64,000 bases of DNA. Origin: GAS368 sp965227745 (GTDB lineage: Bacteria > Verrucomicrobiota > Verrucomicrobiia > Opitutales > Opitutaceae). The stretch lies in assembly GCA_965227745.1 (NCBI GenBank), contig OZ245769.1, forward strand, positions 1,612,001-1,676,000, in the 5' to 3' direction. Under the pieces are notes generated by a model. The model saw nothing but the letters and a program-made list of their open reading frames with translations, was not told the origin of the DNA and searched no databases. The first letter of the stretch is position 1, and every line of letters starts with the position of its first letter. Made by a program: the position numbers and the translations under genes. Shown piece after piece: positions 8,131 to 17,300 of the stretch.

Positions 8131-9591
8131 ATGAATGACGACGCCACCCTGCTCCGCCGCTATGCTGAAACCGGCTCCGACGCCGCGTTTACCGAGCTGG
8201 TGCAGCGCCATATCAATCTCGTCTACGGGGCCGCGCTGCGCCGTACCAGTGGCGACGCGCACCGCGCCGCCGACGTGGCGCAGCAGGTCTTCATTGCGCT
8301 CGCTCGCGACGCGCGGCGGCTCTCCGGCCACACCGTGCTCGCCGCGTGGCTCCACACGGCCACGCGCAACGCCGCCCTCAATCTCATGACCTCGGAAAAA
8401 CGCCGTCAGGCCCGCGAGCTCGCCGCCGAGGCCCTCGCCCCCGCCGCCTCCGAGCCACCGCTCGACTGGGCGCAACTCCGCCCCGTGATCGACGCCGCCA
8501 TCGATGAACTCCCCGAGAGTGACCGCGCCGCCGTCGTCCTCCGCTTCCTCGATCAGCGCGCCTTTGCCGAGATCGGCGCCGTCCTTCGCGTCTCCGAAGA
8601 TGCCGCGCGCATGCGCACCGAGCGCGCGCTGGACAAACTCCGCGTCGCCCTCTCCCGCCGCGGCATCACCTCCACGGGCGCGGCCCTCGGTGCCCTCGTC
8701 GGCAGCCAGCCCATCCTCGCCGCTCCCGCTGGTCTCGCCGCCAGCATCGCCACCCACGCCCTCGCCACCCTCGGCACCAGCGCCGTTGCGGTCGGCACCA
8801 CCGCAGTCCTTTCCGCCATGTCCCTCAAACTCGTCGCCACCGTCAGTCTCACCGCCGTCGCCGCTTTCGGCACCGGCGCGTACTTCGGCTTCAGCCGGAG
8901 CATCGATGCCACTCCGCCCGTGCCCATCGAGACACCGCAGCACTCAAAGACCATCGCCGCCCTGCGCGCCGAAAACCAGTCGCTTCAGCAACAGGTCGCG
9001 CAGCTTAACGCGTCCCTCACCACCGCCCGCGCGGCCGCCACCGCCGCGGCCAAGCCCGTTTCTCCTGTTGTCGCTGAACGGCCGAAGACCGACGCCGAGG
9101 CCCGGCAACTCCTCCGCATCAGTCAGAAAAAAGCCGTCACCAACAATCTCCGCCAGCTCCGCGCGGCGATCGACCAATTTTATTTCGAAAACGGCCGGGG
9201 CCCCGCCTCGCTCGAGGAAATCGTCGGCGAGAGAAAATACGTTCGCCAGTTGAACTCGGTTAACGGCGAGTCCTACGCCAACATCGCCCTGGGCAAAAAG
9301 GAGGTGCTGACCGTCGTCATGGCTGATGGCGAAGTGGTGAGCTACGATAGCAGCGCCCCGCCACCGCCACCCGCCCCACGCACCGCCGAGATGGCCCGCG
9401 CCGATGAGCTGACGCAGCGCATCCGCCCCGCGATGGATAAAGCGATCCAGGCCTATCGCGCCGCCAACCCGGGCAAGGAGCCAACCACCCCGGAGGTCAT
9501 AATCCCCTACTTCGCCACTCCGCAAGAGGGAGCCGATTTCGTCGAGGTCATCGAAGCGCAAAAGGCCGCGCAGAGGAGTCGAAACCCCTAG
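8131..9591 (+). CDS. ECF-type sigma-70 factor fused to a membrane-anchored, pilin-like C-terminal region
   Basis: 486 aa from the ATG at 8131. Residues about 10-80 are sigma region 2 (FTELVQRHINLVYGAALRRT, then VAQQVFIALARDARRL). Residues about 115-170 are region 4 (IDELPESDRAAVVLRFLDQR, FAEIGAVLRVSEDAARMRTE). After an Ala/Gly-rich stretch comes a transmembrane helix (about 233-254, LVATVSLTAVAAFGTGAYFG), a coiled coil (about 274-306) and a type IV pilin/pseudopilin-like stretch (NNLRQLRAAIDQFYFENGRG, about 339-358). So region 4 is tethered to the membrane and the tail probably faces the periplasm. No separate anti-sigma gene is adjacent. The tail may sense a signal; that is inference. Confidence 0.88.
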   Translation: MNDDATLLRRYAETGSDAAFTELVQRHINLVYGAALRRTSGDAHRAADVAQQVFIALARDARRLSGHTVLAAWLHTATRNAALNLMTSEKRRQARELAAEALAPAASEPPLDWAQLRPVIDAAIDELPESDRAAVVLRFLDQRAFAEIGAVLRVSEDAARMRTERALDKLRVALSRRGITSTGAALGALVGSQPILAAPAGLAASIATHALATLGTSAVAVGTTAVLSAMSLKLVATVSLTAVAAFGTGAYFGFSRSIDATPPVPIETPQHSKTIAALRAENQSLQQQVAQLNASLTTARAAATAAAKPVSPVVAERPKTDAEARQLLRISQKKAVTNNLRQLRAAIDQFYFENGRGPASLEEIVGERKYVRQLNSVNGESYANIALGKKEVLTVVMADGEVVSYDSSAPPPPPAPRTAEMARADELTQRIRPAMDKAIQAYRAANPGKEPTTPEVIIPYFATPQEGADFVEVIEAQKAAQRSRNP

Positions 9592-9758
9592 GTCACCCCA
9601 CTTCGCCTTGGCCCCTGCCCTTGCCCGCTCTGGGTCGTCCGAGGGTGGGGATTGCGCGCAATTTTACGCGATGGCCTTGTGTTTTCGCCGGATTAGGCGA
9701 TCAGTTGTCCGGTCGCGCGTCCCCGCTTCATCGCCTAGAGCCGGAGACACGCGCCCTA

Positions 9759-9787
9759 CGCCCGCGCAGGATTTTCCTGCGCGGGCG
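9759..9787. terminator. 13-bp perfect hairpin downstream of the sigma gene
   Basis: CGCCCGCGCAGGA pairs perfectly with TCCTGCGCGGGCG around a 3-nt TTT loop. It is the strongest hairpin in the 250-bp gap between the sigma gene and the esterase gene. No U-run follows, so it may be a REP element rather than a classic terminator. A weaker pair (TAGGCGAT with ATCGCCTA) lies just upstream. Confidence 0.5.
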
Positions 9788-9842
9788 CGCTGTTTTCCCC
9801 CTCGACGCCTCGCGCGGAACGGTCCTGTTTTCTCTCCACCCC

Positions 9843-11033
9843 ATGCGCTTACATCCCGCCTTCTACTGTTCCTTGTCTCCGCGTCTCCTCCTCTCCGCGT
9901 CCCCGCGTCCTGCTTCAAACGCCCCTTCGCGTATCCAAACTTCCACGACGCTCCGCCCTGCCGCCCCCACTCGCTTCCGCTCAATCGCTTCAGCCGTAAT
10001 CGCCCTCACCACTCTCGCCCTCCTCCCGAGTTCCGCCCTCGCCGCGCCCATCGACGACGTCTACAAGCTCGGCCCCGATTCCCTGCCCCAAGACGGCGTG
10101 CCCAAGGGCACTGTCACCCCGTGGGCCCAACTCCCGAGTGAAGCGTATCCCGGCACGCTCCACGATTACTGCGTGTATGTGCCCGCCCAATACGATCCCG
10201 CCCAGCCCGCCTCGCTCATGGTCCTGCAAGACGGCCAGGCTTTTCTCCGCGCCACCGGCGACTACCGCGCGACCAATGTCTTCGACAACCTGATCTTCCG
10301 TCGCGAGATCCCCGTCACTATCGTCGTCTTCATCAATCCCGGTCGCAAACCCGACCAGCCCGAGGCCTCCGCTTCCGACTGGGGCGACCGCTCCAGCAAC
10401 CGCCCGCAGGAGTACAACGCCCTCGACGACAAATACGCCAAGGTCATTGTCGACGAACTCCTCACCGTCCTCGCCAAGCAGTACAATCTTTCGCCCAAGG
10501 CCAGCGACCGCGCCATCGGCGGCGCGAGTTCCGGCGCCATCGCCGCCTTCACCGTCGCGTGGCATCGGCCAGACCAGTTCAGCAAAGTCCTCAGCACCAT
10601 CGGCAGCTTCACCAATCTCCGCGGCGGCCACGTCTATCCCGACCTCATCCGCCAAGCCGAGAAAAAGCCCATCCGCGTCTTCCTCCAAGACGGCGTCAAC
10701 GACAACCGCGCCGTCCGTGGCGAAGGCGCCGACGCCACCTACACCCCCGACCGCGACTGGCACGCGCAAAACCTCAAGATGCTGGCTGCGCTCACCGAGA
10801 AAGGGTACGATGTAAACTTCACGTGGGGCATCGGCACGCACTCCAATAAACAAGGAGGAGCCATCTTCCCCGACATGCTCCGCTGGCTCTGGCGCGACTA
10901 CCCGCGCACCGACGACGCCCGCGACCTCAGCAACCGCACCCTCCTCGTCCCGCCCGGCTTCACCCCTGCCCCACCCTCGCCGATCCAGCCCGCCCCCGCC
11001 CCGAAAAAAGCCCCCGCCGCCAAAGCGCCATAA
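9843..11033 (+). CDS. secreted esterase of the enterochelin-esterase (Fes-like) family
   Basis: 396 aa from the ATG at 9843; the frame is open 74 codons further upstream, but that part crosses the hairpin region and looks non-coding. A Sec-type signal lies near residues 42-65 (IASAVIALTTLALLPSSALA), so the true start could be slightly later. The catalytic core is alpha/beta hydrolase: VPAQYDPAQPASLMVLQDGQ, the nucleophile elbow GGASSGAIAAF, then IRVFLQDGVNDNRA and the late histidine in WGIGTHSNKQGG. A Pro/Ala-rich tail ends the protein. It resembles the Esterase_D group acting on sugar esters or siderophores. Confidence 0.85.
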   Translation: MRLHPAFYCSLSPRLLLSASPRPASNAPSRIQTSTTLRPAAPTRFRSIASAVIALTTLALLPSSALAAPIDDVYKLGPDSLPQDGVPKGTVTPWAQLPSEAYPGTLHDYCVYVPAQYDPAQPASLMVLQDGQAFLRATGDYRATNVFDNLIFRREIPVTIVVFINPGRKPDQPEASASDWGDRSSNRPQEYNALDDKYAKVIVDELLTVLAKQYNLSPKASDRAIGGASSGAIAAFTVAWHRPDQFSKVLSTIGSFTNLRGGHVYPDLIRQAEKKPIRVFLQDGVNDNRAVRGEGADATYTPDRDWHAQNLKMLAALTEKGYDVNFTWGIGTHSNKQGGAIFPDMLRWLWRDYPRTDDARDLSNRTLLVPPGFTPAPPSPIQPAPAPKKAPAAKAP

Positions 11034-11038
11034 AGTGG

Positions 11039-11057
11039 CTGCGGCATCTTGCCGCAG
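11039..11057. terminator. hairpin after the esterase gene
   Basis: CTGCGGCA pairs with TGCCGCAG around TCT, six bases after the stop codon. The position fits a terminator, although no T-run follows. It may equally be a REP unit. Confidence 0.5.
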
Positions 11058-11324
11058 AGTCTTCGGAGCCCACCCAACATCCAATCCTTCGCCGAAACCA
11101 TAATCTAGTCGCGGCCCTTCGAGCCTACGCGCGAGGTCGCCTTCTCTAAACGGCTCCGAGGGTAGGGCCCGACCTCCGGGCGGGCCGTCCGGACGTCCGC
11201 CTCGCTTGACGCCTCGCCGGTCCCTCGGCCTCTGAACCGAAATCCGCCACTTGTCATTAGCCTGTATCCATAATTTAAATACACGCTCCTCAGCGAAGCA
11301 GCTCAGCTTTTGAGCTCTAGCCTC
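11058..11324. other. intergenic region with a REP-like element and degenerate AGCT-rich tract
   Basis: About 267 bp between convergent genes. At 11163-11187 there is a hairpin-forming element (GTAGGGCCCG, a short loop, then CCGGGCGGGCC), of the same style as the other REP-like units here. At about 11297-11338 there is a degenerate tract built of GAGCT/CAGCTC words, which on the opposite strand resembles the tract at 60146-60212. No gene is seen. Confidence 0.5.
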
Positions 11325-12212
11325 TCAGCTCCTAGCTTTTTCCCCGGCCGCCGCCTTCTTCCCTGCCTCCGCCACCAACCGAATCCCCGTCTTCTCAATC
11401 ACGATCTGCTTCGCCTTGAACAGCACGCCGATCGCCTGCTTGAAAGCCTTCTTGCTCACGCCAAACGCCGCGCGAATTTCCTCCGGCGGACTATTATCGT
11501 GCAGCGGCAGATACCCTCCGCGACTCGCCGCCAGGGTGGCCAAAATCTTTTCCGTCACCGGCACGATCCGCTGATAGCCCACGCGCGGCAGATTGAGCGT
11601 GAGATCGATCTTGCCGTCGTCGCGCACCATTTTCACGAAGCCATCCAGCGGTTGCCCGATCGAGAGGGGACCCGCCAGATCGTTGCCATAGAGCAGACCG
11701 CGGAATTTGTGATCCACGACCACGTTGTACCCCAGCGGTGATTCGCTGATCACGATCAGCTTCACCGGCGCACCCGCCGGATACGTCGGCGTCGCGATTT
11801 CGAAATGCCGGTTCAGCCGCGCGCTCGCCACGATGCGATCCGTGCGCTCATCTAGCATCACATACACCATCAGCCAGTCGCCCACCTGCAGCGGCCCCGT
11901 CTGCTCGCGGGCCGGCAACAGCAAATCTTTTTCGAGCCCCCAATCGAGAAACACGCCGATGCGCGGATTGATGCTCGCCACGCGGAGAAAGCCAAACTCG
12001 CCCACCGCCGCGTACGGATGCTCCGTGGTCGCGACGAGACGGTCCTCCGAATCGCGATACACAAACACATTCATCAAGCTCCCCACCGCCGGCCGGCGCG
12101 TGAGATAGCGCCCGGGCAGTAAAATCTCCCCGTGCATTCCGCCGTCCAAATAATACCCCGGCGTCGCCTCGCGGACGAAAGGGAGCTGATTGCGTTTTCC
12201 GATAAAAGCCAT
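11325..12212 (-). CDS. S1-like RNA-binding protein of the CvfB family
   Basis: 295 aa from the ATG at 12212 (MAFIGKRNQLPFVREATPG). The open frame extends further up, but the CvfB family begins here. Repeated OB-fold segments are seen: GYYLDGGMHGEILLPGRYL, FGFLRVASINPRIGVFLDWG (an S1-like repeat) and GYNVVVDHKFRGLLYGNDL. A C-terminal winged-helix-like part follows (PPEEIRAAFGVSKKAFKQAI). In Firmicutes CvfB affects virulence gene expression and binds RNA. It is probably cytoplasmic and single-gene transcribed here. The tail is rich in Ala and Lys. Confidence 0.88.
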   Translation of the reverse strand: MAFIGKRNQLPFVREATPGYYLDGGMHGEILLPGRYLTRRPAVGSLMNVFVYRDSEDRLVATTEHPYAAVGEFGFLRVASINPRIGVFLDWGLEKDLLLPAREQTGPLQVGDWLMVYVMLDERTDRIVASARLNRHFEIATPTYPAGAPVKLIVISESPLGYNVVVDHKFRGLLYGNDLAGPLSIGQPLDGFVKMVRDDGKIDLTLNLPRVGYQRIVPVTEKILATLAASRGGYLPLHDNSPPEEIRAAFGVSKKAFKQAIGVLFKAKQIVIEKTGIRLVAEAGKKAAAGEKARS

Positions 12213-13034
12213 GCACCGCCCACCCTGCCGGGCCGACGCGCCCAAGGGGAGGTAATTCGTGCGACCCCCGCCAACCTCCCGTCCGCACACCTCGCCACAC
12301 GCGCCCTCACTCACCTTGACTCGCCGCGACCGTCCGAGCTGTGGGAGGGGCTTCACGCCCCGACCTCAACGCGCCCAACCCTCCCCCATCATCGCGGCCC
12401 CCTCCGCCTTGTAACCCCTCGAGGACACGTTCGACCTCCGAGCGAACCGCCCCGCTCTCCCATCACTCGCCATCCTGCGAATTTTCAAAGAGCCCCCTCC
12501 ACCCGACCCCACTCACCATCCTTCACTTACCTTGATTCACCTTTACTAGCCCTGACCAACCTCGCCGGCCCCGACTTCTTGCCATCACTTTCGTCCCCTC
12601 CATCGCCCATCCCCTTACCTATATTTACCTATATTCACCTTTATTCACCGCAACTCGCCCTAGCCCCACCCACTGCTCACCTCACACCCACCACTCCACC
12701 TCACACCCGACCGCTTGTCTCCCACCCGCTCACACGGGCACGCCCGTCACACCATCGGAAGCCATCGCTCGTTTTCATCTCCCCATTCTAGCTTCGTACA
12801 GCCCGCCTGTCATTCACTCCATTGGGACGGTTGGCTCTATTAAGAAAAATTTTCGCCCGTCAGCACCCTTGCGCGCAAAGCGTACGAGTGATCTTTCCGC
12901 CCGTTTTTCCGATAGCTCCACCCACTTTCGCCCATCGCAGAGTCGGTACTCATCGCACCTTGGCCTCCCTATCTCACTCGCTATCAGGCCCATAAAAAGC
13001 CGCAGCCTTTCGCCTATTGCTTTTCGCTCAAATA
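12213..13034. other. 822-bp non-coding region upstream of lexA
   Basis: No convincing gene. The plus strand is strongly C-rich from about 12300 to 12750 and carries degenerate 10-bp-periodic repeats (annotated separately). From 12780 on the composition becomes normal, and the last 100 bp should contain the lexA promoter. Frames of up to 219 codons exist here but are Pro/Ser/Thr-rich products of the C-rich strand. Confidence 0.6.
12313..12666. repeat. degenerate 10-bp tandem repeats (ACCTTGATTC-like), three clusters
   Basis: Three clusters with exact 10-bp spacing. Units starting at 12313 and 12323 open the series. A second cluster starts at 12529 (ACCTTGATTC), 12539 (ACCTTTACTA), 12549 and 12559. 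A third starts at 12617 (ACCTATATTT), 12627 (ACCTATATTC), 12637 (ACCTTTATTC), 12647 (ACCGCAACTC) and 12657. The conserved part is [AG]CC followed by seven variable, A/T-leaning bases. The same unit occurs reverse-complemented at 62631-62770. Confidence 0.75.
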
Positions 13035-13050
13035 GTGTTCAATTGAACAC
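13035..13050. promoter_or_regulatory. LexA operator (SOS box)
   Basis: A perfect 16-bp palindrome, GTGTTCAATTGAACAC, ending 3 bp before the lexA start codon. It contains TGTTC-N4-GAACA, the form of LexA site known for Verrucomicrobia. It occupies the place of the ribosome-binding site, so bound LexA would block initiation and the transcript may be nearly leaderless. Confidence 0.88.
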
Positions 13051-13053
13051 ATC

Positions 13054-13677
13054 ATGTCCGAGCCCCTCACGTCACGCCAGCAGGAAGTACTCGATTTTAT
13101 CCAGGAACACCAGCAGCAACATGGCGTCTCGCCCGTGCTGCGCGAGATTCAGGCTCATTTCGGTTTCGCCAGCCCCTTCGCCGTCCAGCGCCACGTCGAC
13201 GCCCTCATCAAGAAAGGCGCGCTCAGTCGTCTCGAGGGTAAAGCCCGCGGTCTCCTCCACCCCGCGCACCACCCGGGCGGTGGCAGCAGTCTCCTCCGCA
13301 TTCCGCTCTACGGTATCATCCCCGCCGGTCTCCCCACCGCCAACGATCAGGAGGCCGACTCTCATATTTCCGTCGACGCCTCGTCGCTCGGGGTCCGCGC
13401 CAATTCGAAGCTCTTCGCCCTCAAGGTCCGGGGCGACTCCATGATCGGCGCCAATATCGTCGAGGACGATGTCGTCTTTCTCACCCCGCGTGAGCCGCGC
13501 CCGCGCGACATCGTCGCCGCCCTCATCGATGGCGAGTCCACGCTGAAGCGCTTCCTCGTCCAGCGCGGCCAGCCCTTTCTCCATGCGGAAAATCCACGCT
13601 ATCCCGACCTGCTCCCAGCCACCGAGCTGACGATTCAAGGCGTGATGGTGGGACTCCTCCGCACGCACGTCAGCTAG
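13054..13677 (+). CDS. lexA: LexA repressor
   Basis: 207 aa. It represses SOS genes until RecA-stimulated self-cleavage. The N-terminal winged helix (residues 1-65) includes TSRQQEVLDFIQEHQQQHG and a recognition helix in SPFAVQRHVDAL. The cleavage site is the Ala-Gly bond in IIPAGLP (A91-G92). The catalytic dyad is Ser129 in RGDSMIG and Lys165 in STLKRF. The length is normal. The perfect palindrome at 13035-13050 indicates autoregulation. No recA or error-prone polymerase genes lie beside it in this window. Confidence 0.96.
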   Translation: MSEPLTSRQQEVLDFIQEHQQQHGVSPVLREIQAHFGFASPFAVQRHVDALIKKGALSRLEGKARGLLHPAHHPGGGSSLLRIPLYGIIPAGLPTANDQEADSHISVDASSLGVRANSKLFALKVRGDSMIGANIVEDDVVFLTPREPRPRDIVAALIDGESTLKRFLVQRGQPFLHAENPRYPDLLPATELTIQGVMVGLLRTHVS

Positions 13678-13703
13678 TCCCTCCGCCTCCGGCGACCCGA
13701 TCC

Positions 13704-13718
13704 GCCCGTTTTCCGGGC
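13704..13718 (+). terminator. possible weak terminator of lexA
   Basis: GCCCG and CGGGC can pair around TTTTC, 26 bp after the lexA stop codon. The stem is only 5 bp and no T-run follows. Confidence 0.3.
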
Positions 13719-13756
13719 CTTCATCCACCGCGAGTTCTCCTCGCGTAGCCTGTGGC

Positions 13757-14050
13757 ATGTCCGCCTCCACCCAACTCGCAGCCGGATTTGTCACCGCCCG
13801 CGAGTTTCTCGTCCCGTCTTCGCCCACCACCCGTCCCCTCCATTTCAACACCGCCCCCACCATGAGCCTCTCCCGCCTCTTCAGCCCCTCCCGTCCCGCC
13901 AACCTCGCCCGCCCGGTCGCCAATCTCCGCCCGCGCCTCCGCGATCTCCACGCCTTTGGCCTCGTCAGCGTCTACCGCCGCCCCTCCTTCTTCCGCCTCT
14001 GGGAGCCCTTGCGCGGCGACCCCGCCCGCGATTTCGATTTTCAGGGCTAA
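13757..14050 (+). CDS. small hypothetical protein
   Basis: 97 aa from an ATG at 13757; a second in-frame ATG at 13862 would give 62 aa. The C-terminal half is basic with aromatic residues (LRDLHAFGLVSVYRRPSFFR), which looks more protein-like than the Ser/Thr/Pro-rich start. No domain is recognised and no ribosome-binding site is obvious. It could be a chance frame in high-GC DNA. Confidence 0.35.
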   Translation: MSASTQLAAGFVTAREFLVPSSPTTRPLHFNTAPTMSLSRLFSPSRPANLARPVANLRPRLRDLHAFGLVSVYRRPSFFRLWEPLRGDPARDFDFQG

Positions 14051-14392
14051 AGAGTCCTAAAAAAGCGTGGCCGGTCTCATCCGCTCCGCCTCAATTGGTT
14101 CCAGGTCGGCCAAGAGCCGATCATGCCGCGTTTCGTTGTGCTTCTCGCTCTTTTCCCATGGCAAGTGAGCCACAGCTTCCCGACTGACCGCCCACCCATC
14201 GGTCAGCTCATTTTTCGCCCGAAACCCACGGCCTCGCGTCCGTCCTAGCCAGGAAATCGGCGTTTTGCCTATCTCTCTGGTCCCGTACTACTACGCACGC
14301 GTCGCCACTTGCATGCATCAGCGATTTAGGCGAGTTTCTCAGGGATAAATCGCCCCCGAAAGTTCCCTGCGCTCGCCCGCATTTCGAGCTTC
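14051..14392. other. 342-bp intergenic region before the giant PEP-CTERM gene
   Basis: No gene seen. It must hold the promoter of the 10-kb gene that follows, but neither a clear -24/-12 element nor a -10 box can be named. There is no strong ribosome-binding site just before 14393. Confidence 0.4.
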
Positions 14393-17300
14393 TTGTGCCG
14401 GCCTGTCCGCTTGGCAGGATTTTTTGTGGGCATCGGACTCGGATCGGTCGCGCACGCGCAGGTGATTTGGGACGCTGGCGCGGCCACCGGAAATTGGGGC
14501 GACGTCAATAATTGGAGCACCAACGCCCTCCCTCCCGTTGGCTCTGCTATTCAGTTCGCGGGCACCGCGCAGACGACCGTCGACACCCAACTGAGCCGCT
14601 CGATCGCCTCGCTCACGTTCAACTCCGGCGCCGATTCGTTTACGATCCTCAACAACACGCTGACGATCACCGGCGGCTCCGTCGTCAACAACTCGACCAA
14701 TCTTCAGACCGTCTCCAGCGCGATCACCCAAGGCGCCGCCACGAATTACAACGCCGCCAGCGGCAATCTCTCCCTCGGCGGCGCGATCAACAACGGCGGT
14801 TTCTTGGTCACTTCGTCGGGCAGCGCCAATACCGCGTTCACCGGCATTATCGGCGGCACCGGCGGCTTCACGCAATCCGGCACCGGCACCACGACGCTCT
14901 CCGGGGCCAACACGTTCTCCGGCACCGTGACCGCTTCCGCCGGCACGCTGCGCGCCACCACCAGCGCCGGCGCGTTGGGCACGGGCACGCTCACGCTCTC
15001 CGGCGGCGCGCTCGTCCTCGCCAACGACACCGGCCTGAACTTCAACCGCAACACCACCGTCTCCTCCGGCACCACGATCACCGTCGATCGTCTCACCTCC
15101 GGCGGCAATGTCACGCACACGCTCGGCACGCTCTCCCTCGGCGCGAGTAATCTCACGCTCGCCGCCGGCTCCAATGTCACCTCCGGCACCGCCGGTCTCA
15201 CGTTCGGCGCCACCACGCTCACCGCGTCCGGCGCGACCTTCACAGCCAATACGGGCACGCTCCTCACGCTCGGCGCGATCAGTGGCGCGACGAATAATTT
15301 CACGGTCAATGGCGCGGGCAACACCACCATCACCGGCATCATCGGCACGACCACCGGGAGCGTGACCAAGGACGGCACCGGCACCCTCACCGTCTCCGGG
15401 GCCAATACATTTTCCGGTGGCCTCACGATCCGCTCCGGCACTGTCAGCGGCACCACCAGCGCCGCCGCCTTTGGCACCGGTGCAATCACGCTCGGCGACA
15501 CGTCCGGCTCAGCCAGCGCCACGCTCAACGGCGGCTTCGCCGGCACTTTTGCCAACGCCCTCACCGTCGCCGCAGGTAGCACCGGCAACGCCACCCTCAC
15601 CAATTCCGCCGCCAGCATTTTCAGCGGAGCCGTCACGCTTAACAAGGATCTCCTCCTCGCCCCCACGCTCACCAATTTGCTCACGCTCAGCGGCGGCATC
15701 ACCGGCACGGGTAATCTCATCATCGCCGGCACCGGCACCACCGCCGCCACCACGCTCTCGACGACTTCCCTCAACCTCACTGGCTCGATCACCAACCAGG
15801 GCACCAATACCGGCGCGACCACCATCAGCGCCGTCATCGGCAGTAATGTCACGGGCATCATCCAAAACAGCGCCACCTCCCAGCTCACGCTCTCGGGCAA
15901 CAACGCCGCCTACGCCGGCGGCGTCACGATCAAGGCCGGCACCGTCAGCGGCACCACCAGCGCCAATGCCTTCGGCACCGGGGCCATCGCCCTCGGCGAC
16001 ACGTCCGGCTCCGCCAACGCCACACTCAACGGCGGTTTCGCGGGCACGTTTCCCAACGCCATCACCGTCGCCTCGGGCAGTTCGGGTAATGCGACGATCA
16101 CCAATTCCGCCGCTAGTATTTTCAGCGGCGCCGTCACGCTCAATCGTGATCTCGTCCTCGCGCCCACGCTCACCAATCTGCTCACGCTCAGCGGCGGCAT
16201 CACGGGCACGGGCAATCTCACCATCGCCGGCACCGGCACCACCGCCGCCACCACGCTCTCGACGAACTCCCTCAACTTCACGGGGTCGATCACCAACCAG
16301 GGCACCAATACCGGCGCGACCACCATCAGCGGCGTCATCGGCAGCAATGTCACGGGCATCACGCAAAACAGCGCCACCTCCGCACTCACGCTTTCCGGCA
16401 ACAACAGCGGCTACGCCGGCGGCGTCACGATTCGATCCGGCACGGTCACCGGCAGCACCAATGCCAACGCTTTCGGCTCGGGCGCGATCACGCTTGGCGA
16501 CACCTCGGGCTCGGCCAATGCCACGCTCAACGGTGCCTTCGCCGGTCCGTTCACCAACGCGATCAATGTCACGGCGGGTAACACCGGCAACGCCACCCTC
16601 GCGGCCTCCGCCACGAGCACGTTCAGCGGTCCGATCACGCTCTTCACGCACGATCTGCGCGTGGCCCCCACTTCCGGCACGCTCACCGTGAGCGGCGGCA
16701 TCAGCGGCACGGGCAATCTCACCTTCGCCGGCACCGGCACCTCCGCCGTCACGCTCTCGACGACGACGCTCAATCCCACCGGCTCCATCACCAATCTCGG
16801 CACGACCACCGGCGCCGTCACGATCAGCACGATCATCGGTCCCAATGTCACCGGCGTCCTCCAAAACAGCTCCACGTCCCAGCTCACTCTCTCCGGCGCC
16901 AACACCTACACCACGCCGACCACCATCGCCGCCGGCACCATTTCGGTCAATACTCTGGCCGACCTCGGCGTGACCAGCGCCCTCGGCGCGCCCGCCACGA
17001 TTTCCGCCGGCACCATCGCGATCGGCAGCGGCGCAAATTCCGGCACGCTCAACTACACCGGCACCGGCGCGTCGACTAATCGCGTGATCGATCTCGCCGG
17101 CACCACCGGCGGCGCGACCGTCAATGCTTCCGGCGCCAGCGGCACGCTCACGTTTACCTCCGATCTCACCGCCACCGGCGTCGGCGCCAAGTCATTCACT
17201 TTGGGCGGCACGTCCGTCACGCTCAACACCTTCGCGGGCGCCATCGTCGATGGCAGCGGCACGACTTCGCTCGTCAAAGCCGGCGCGGGCGTCTGGCGGC

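Noticed and set aside
12313..12666. CRISPR array for the 10-bp-spaced repeats
   Set aside because: Units are 10 bp, adjacent and degenerate; there are no constant repeats with unique spacers and no cas genes.
12132..12791. 219-codon plus-strand frame upstream of lexA
   Set aside because: It is Pro/Ser/Thr/His-rich over C-rich repeat DNA and overlaps the CvfB-like start; no ribosome-binding site.
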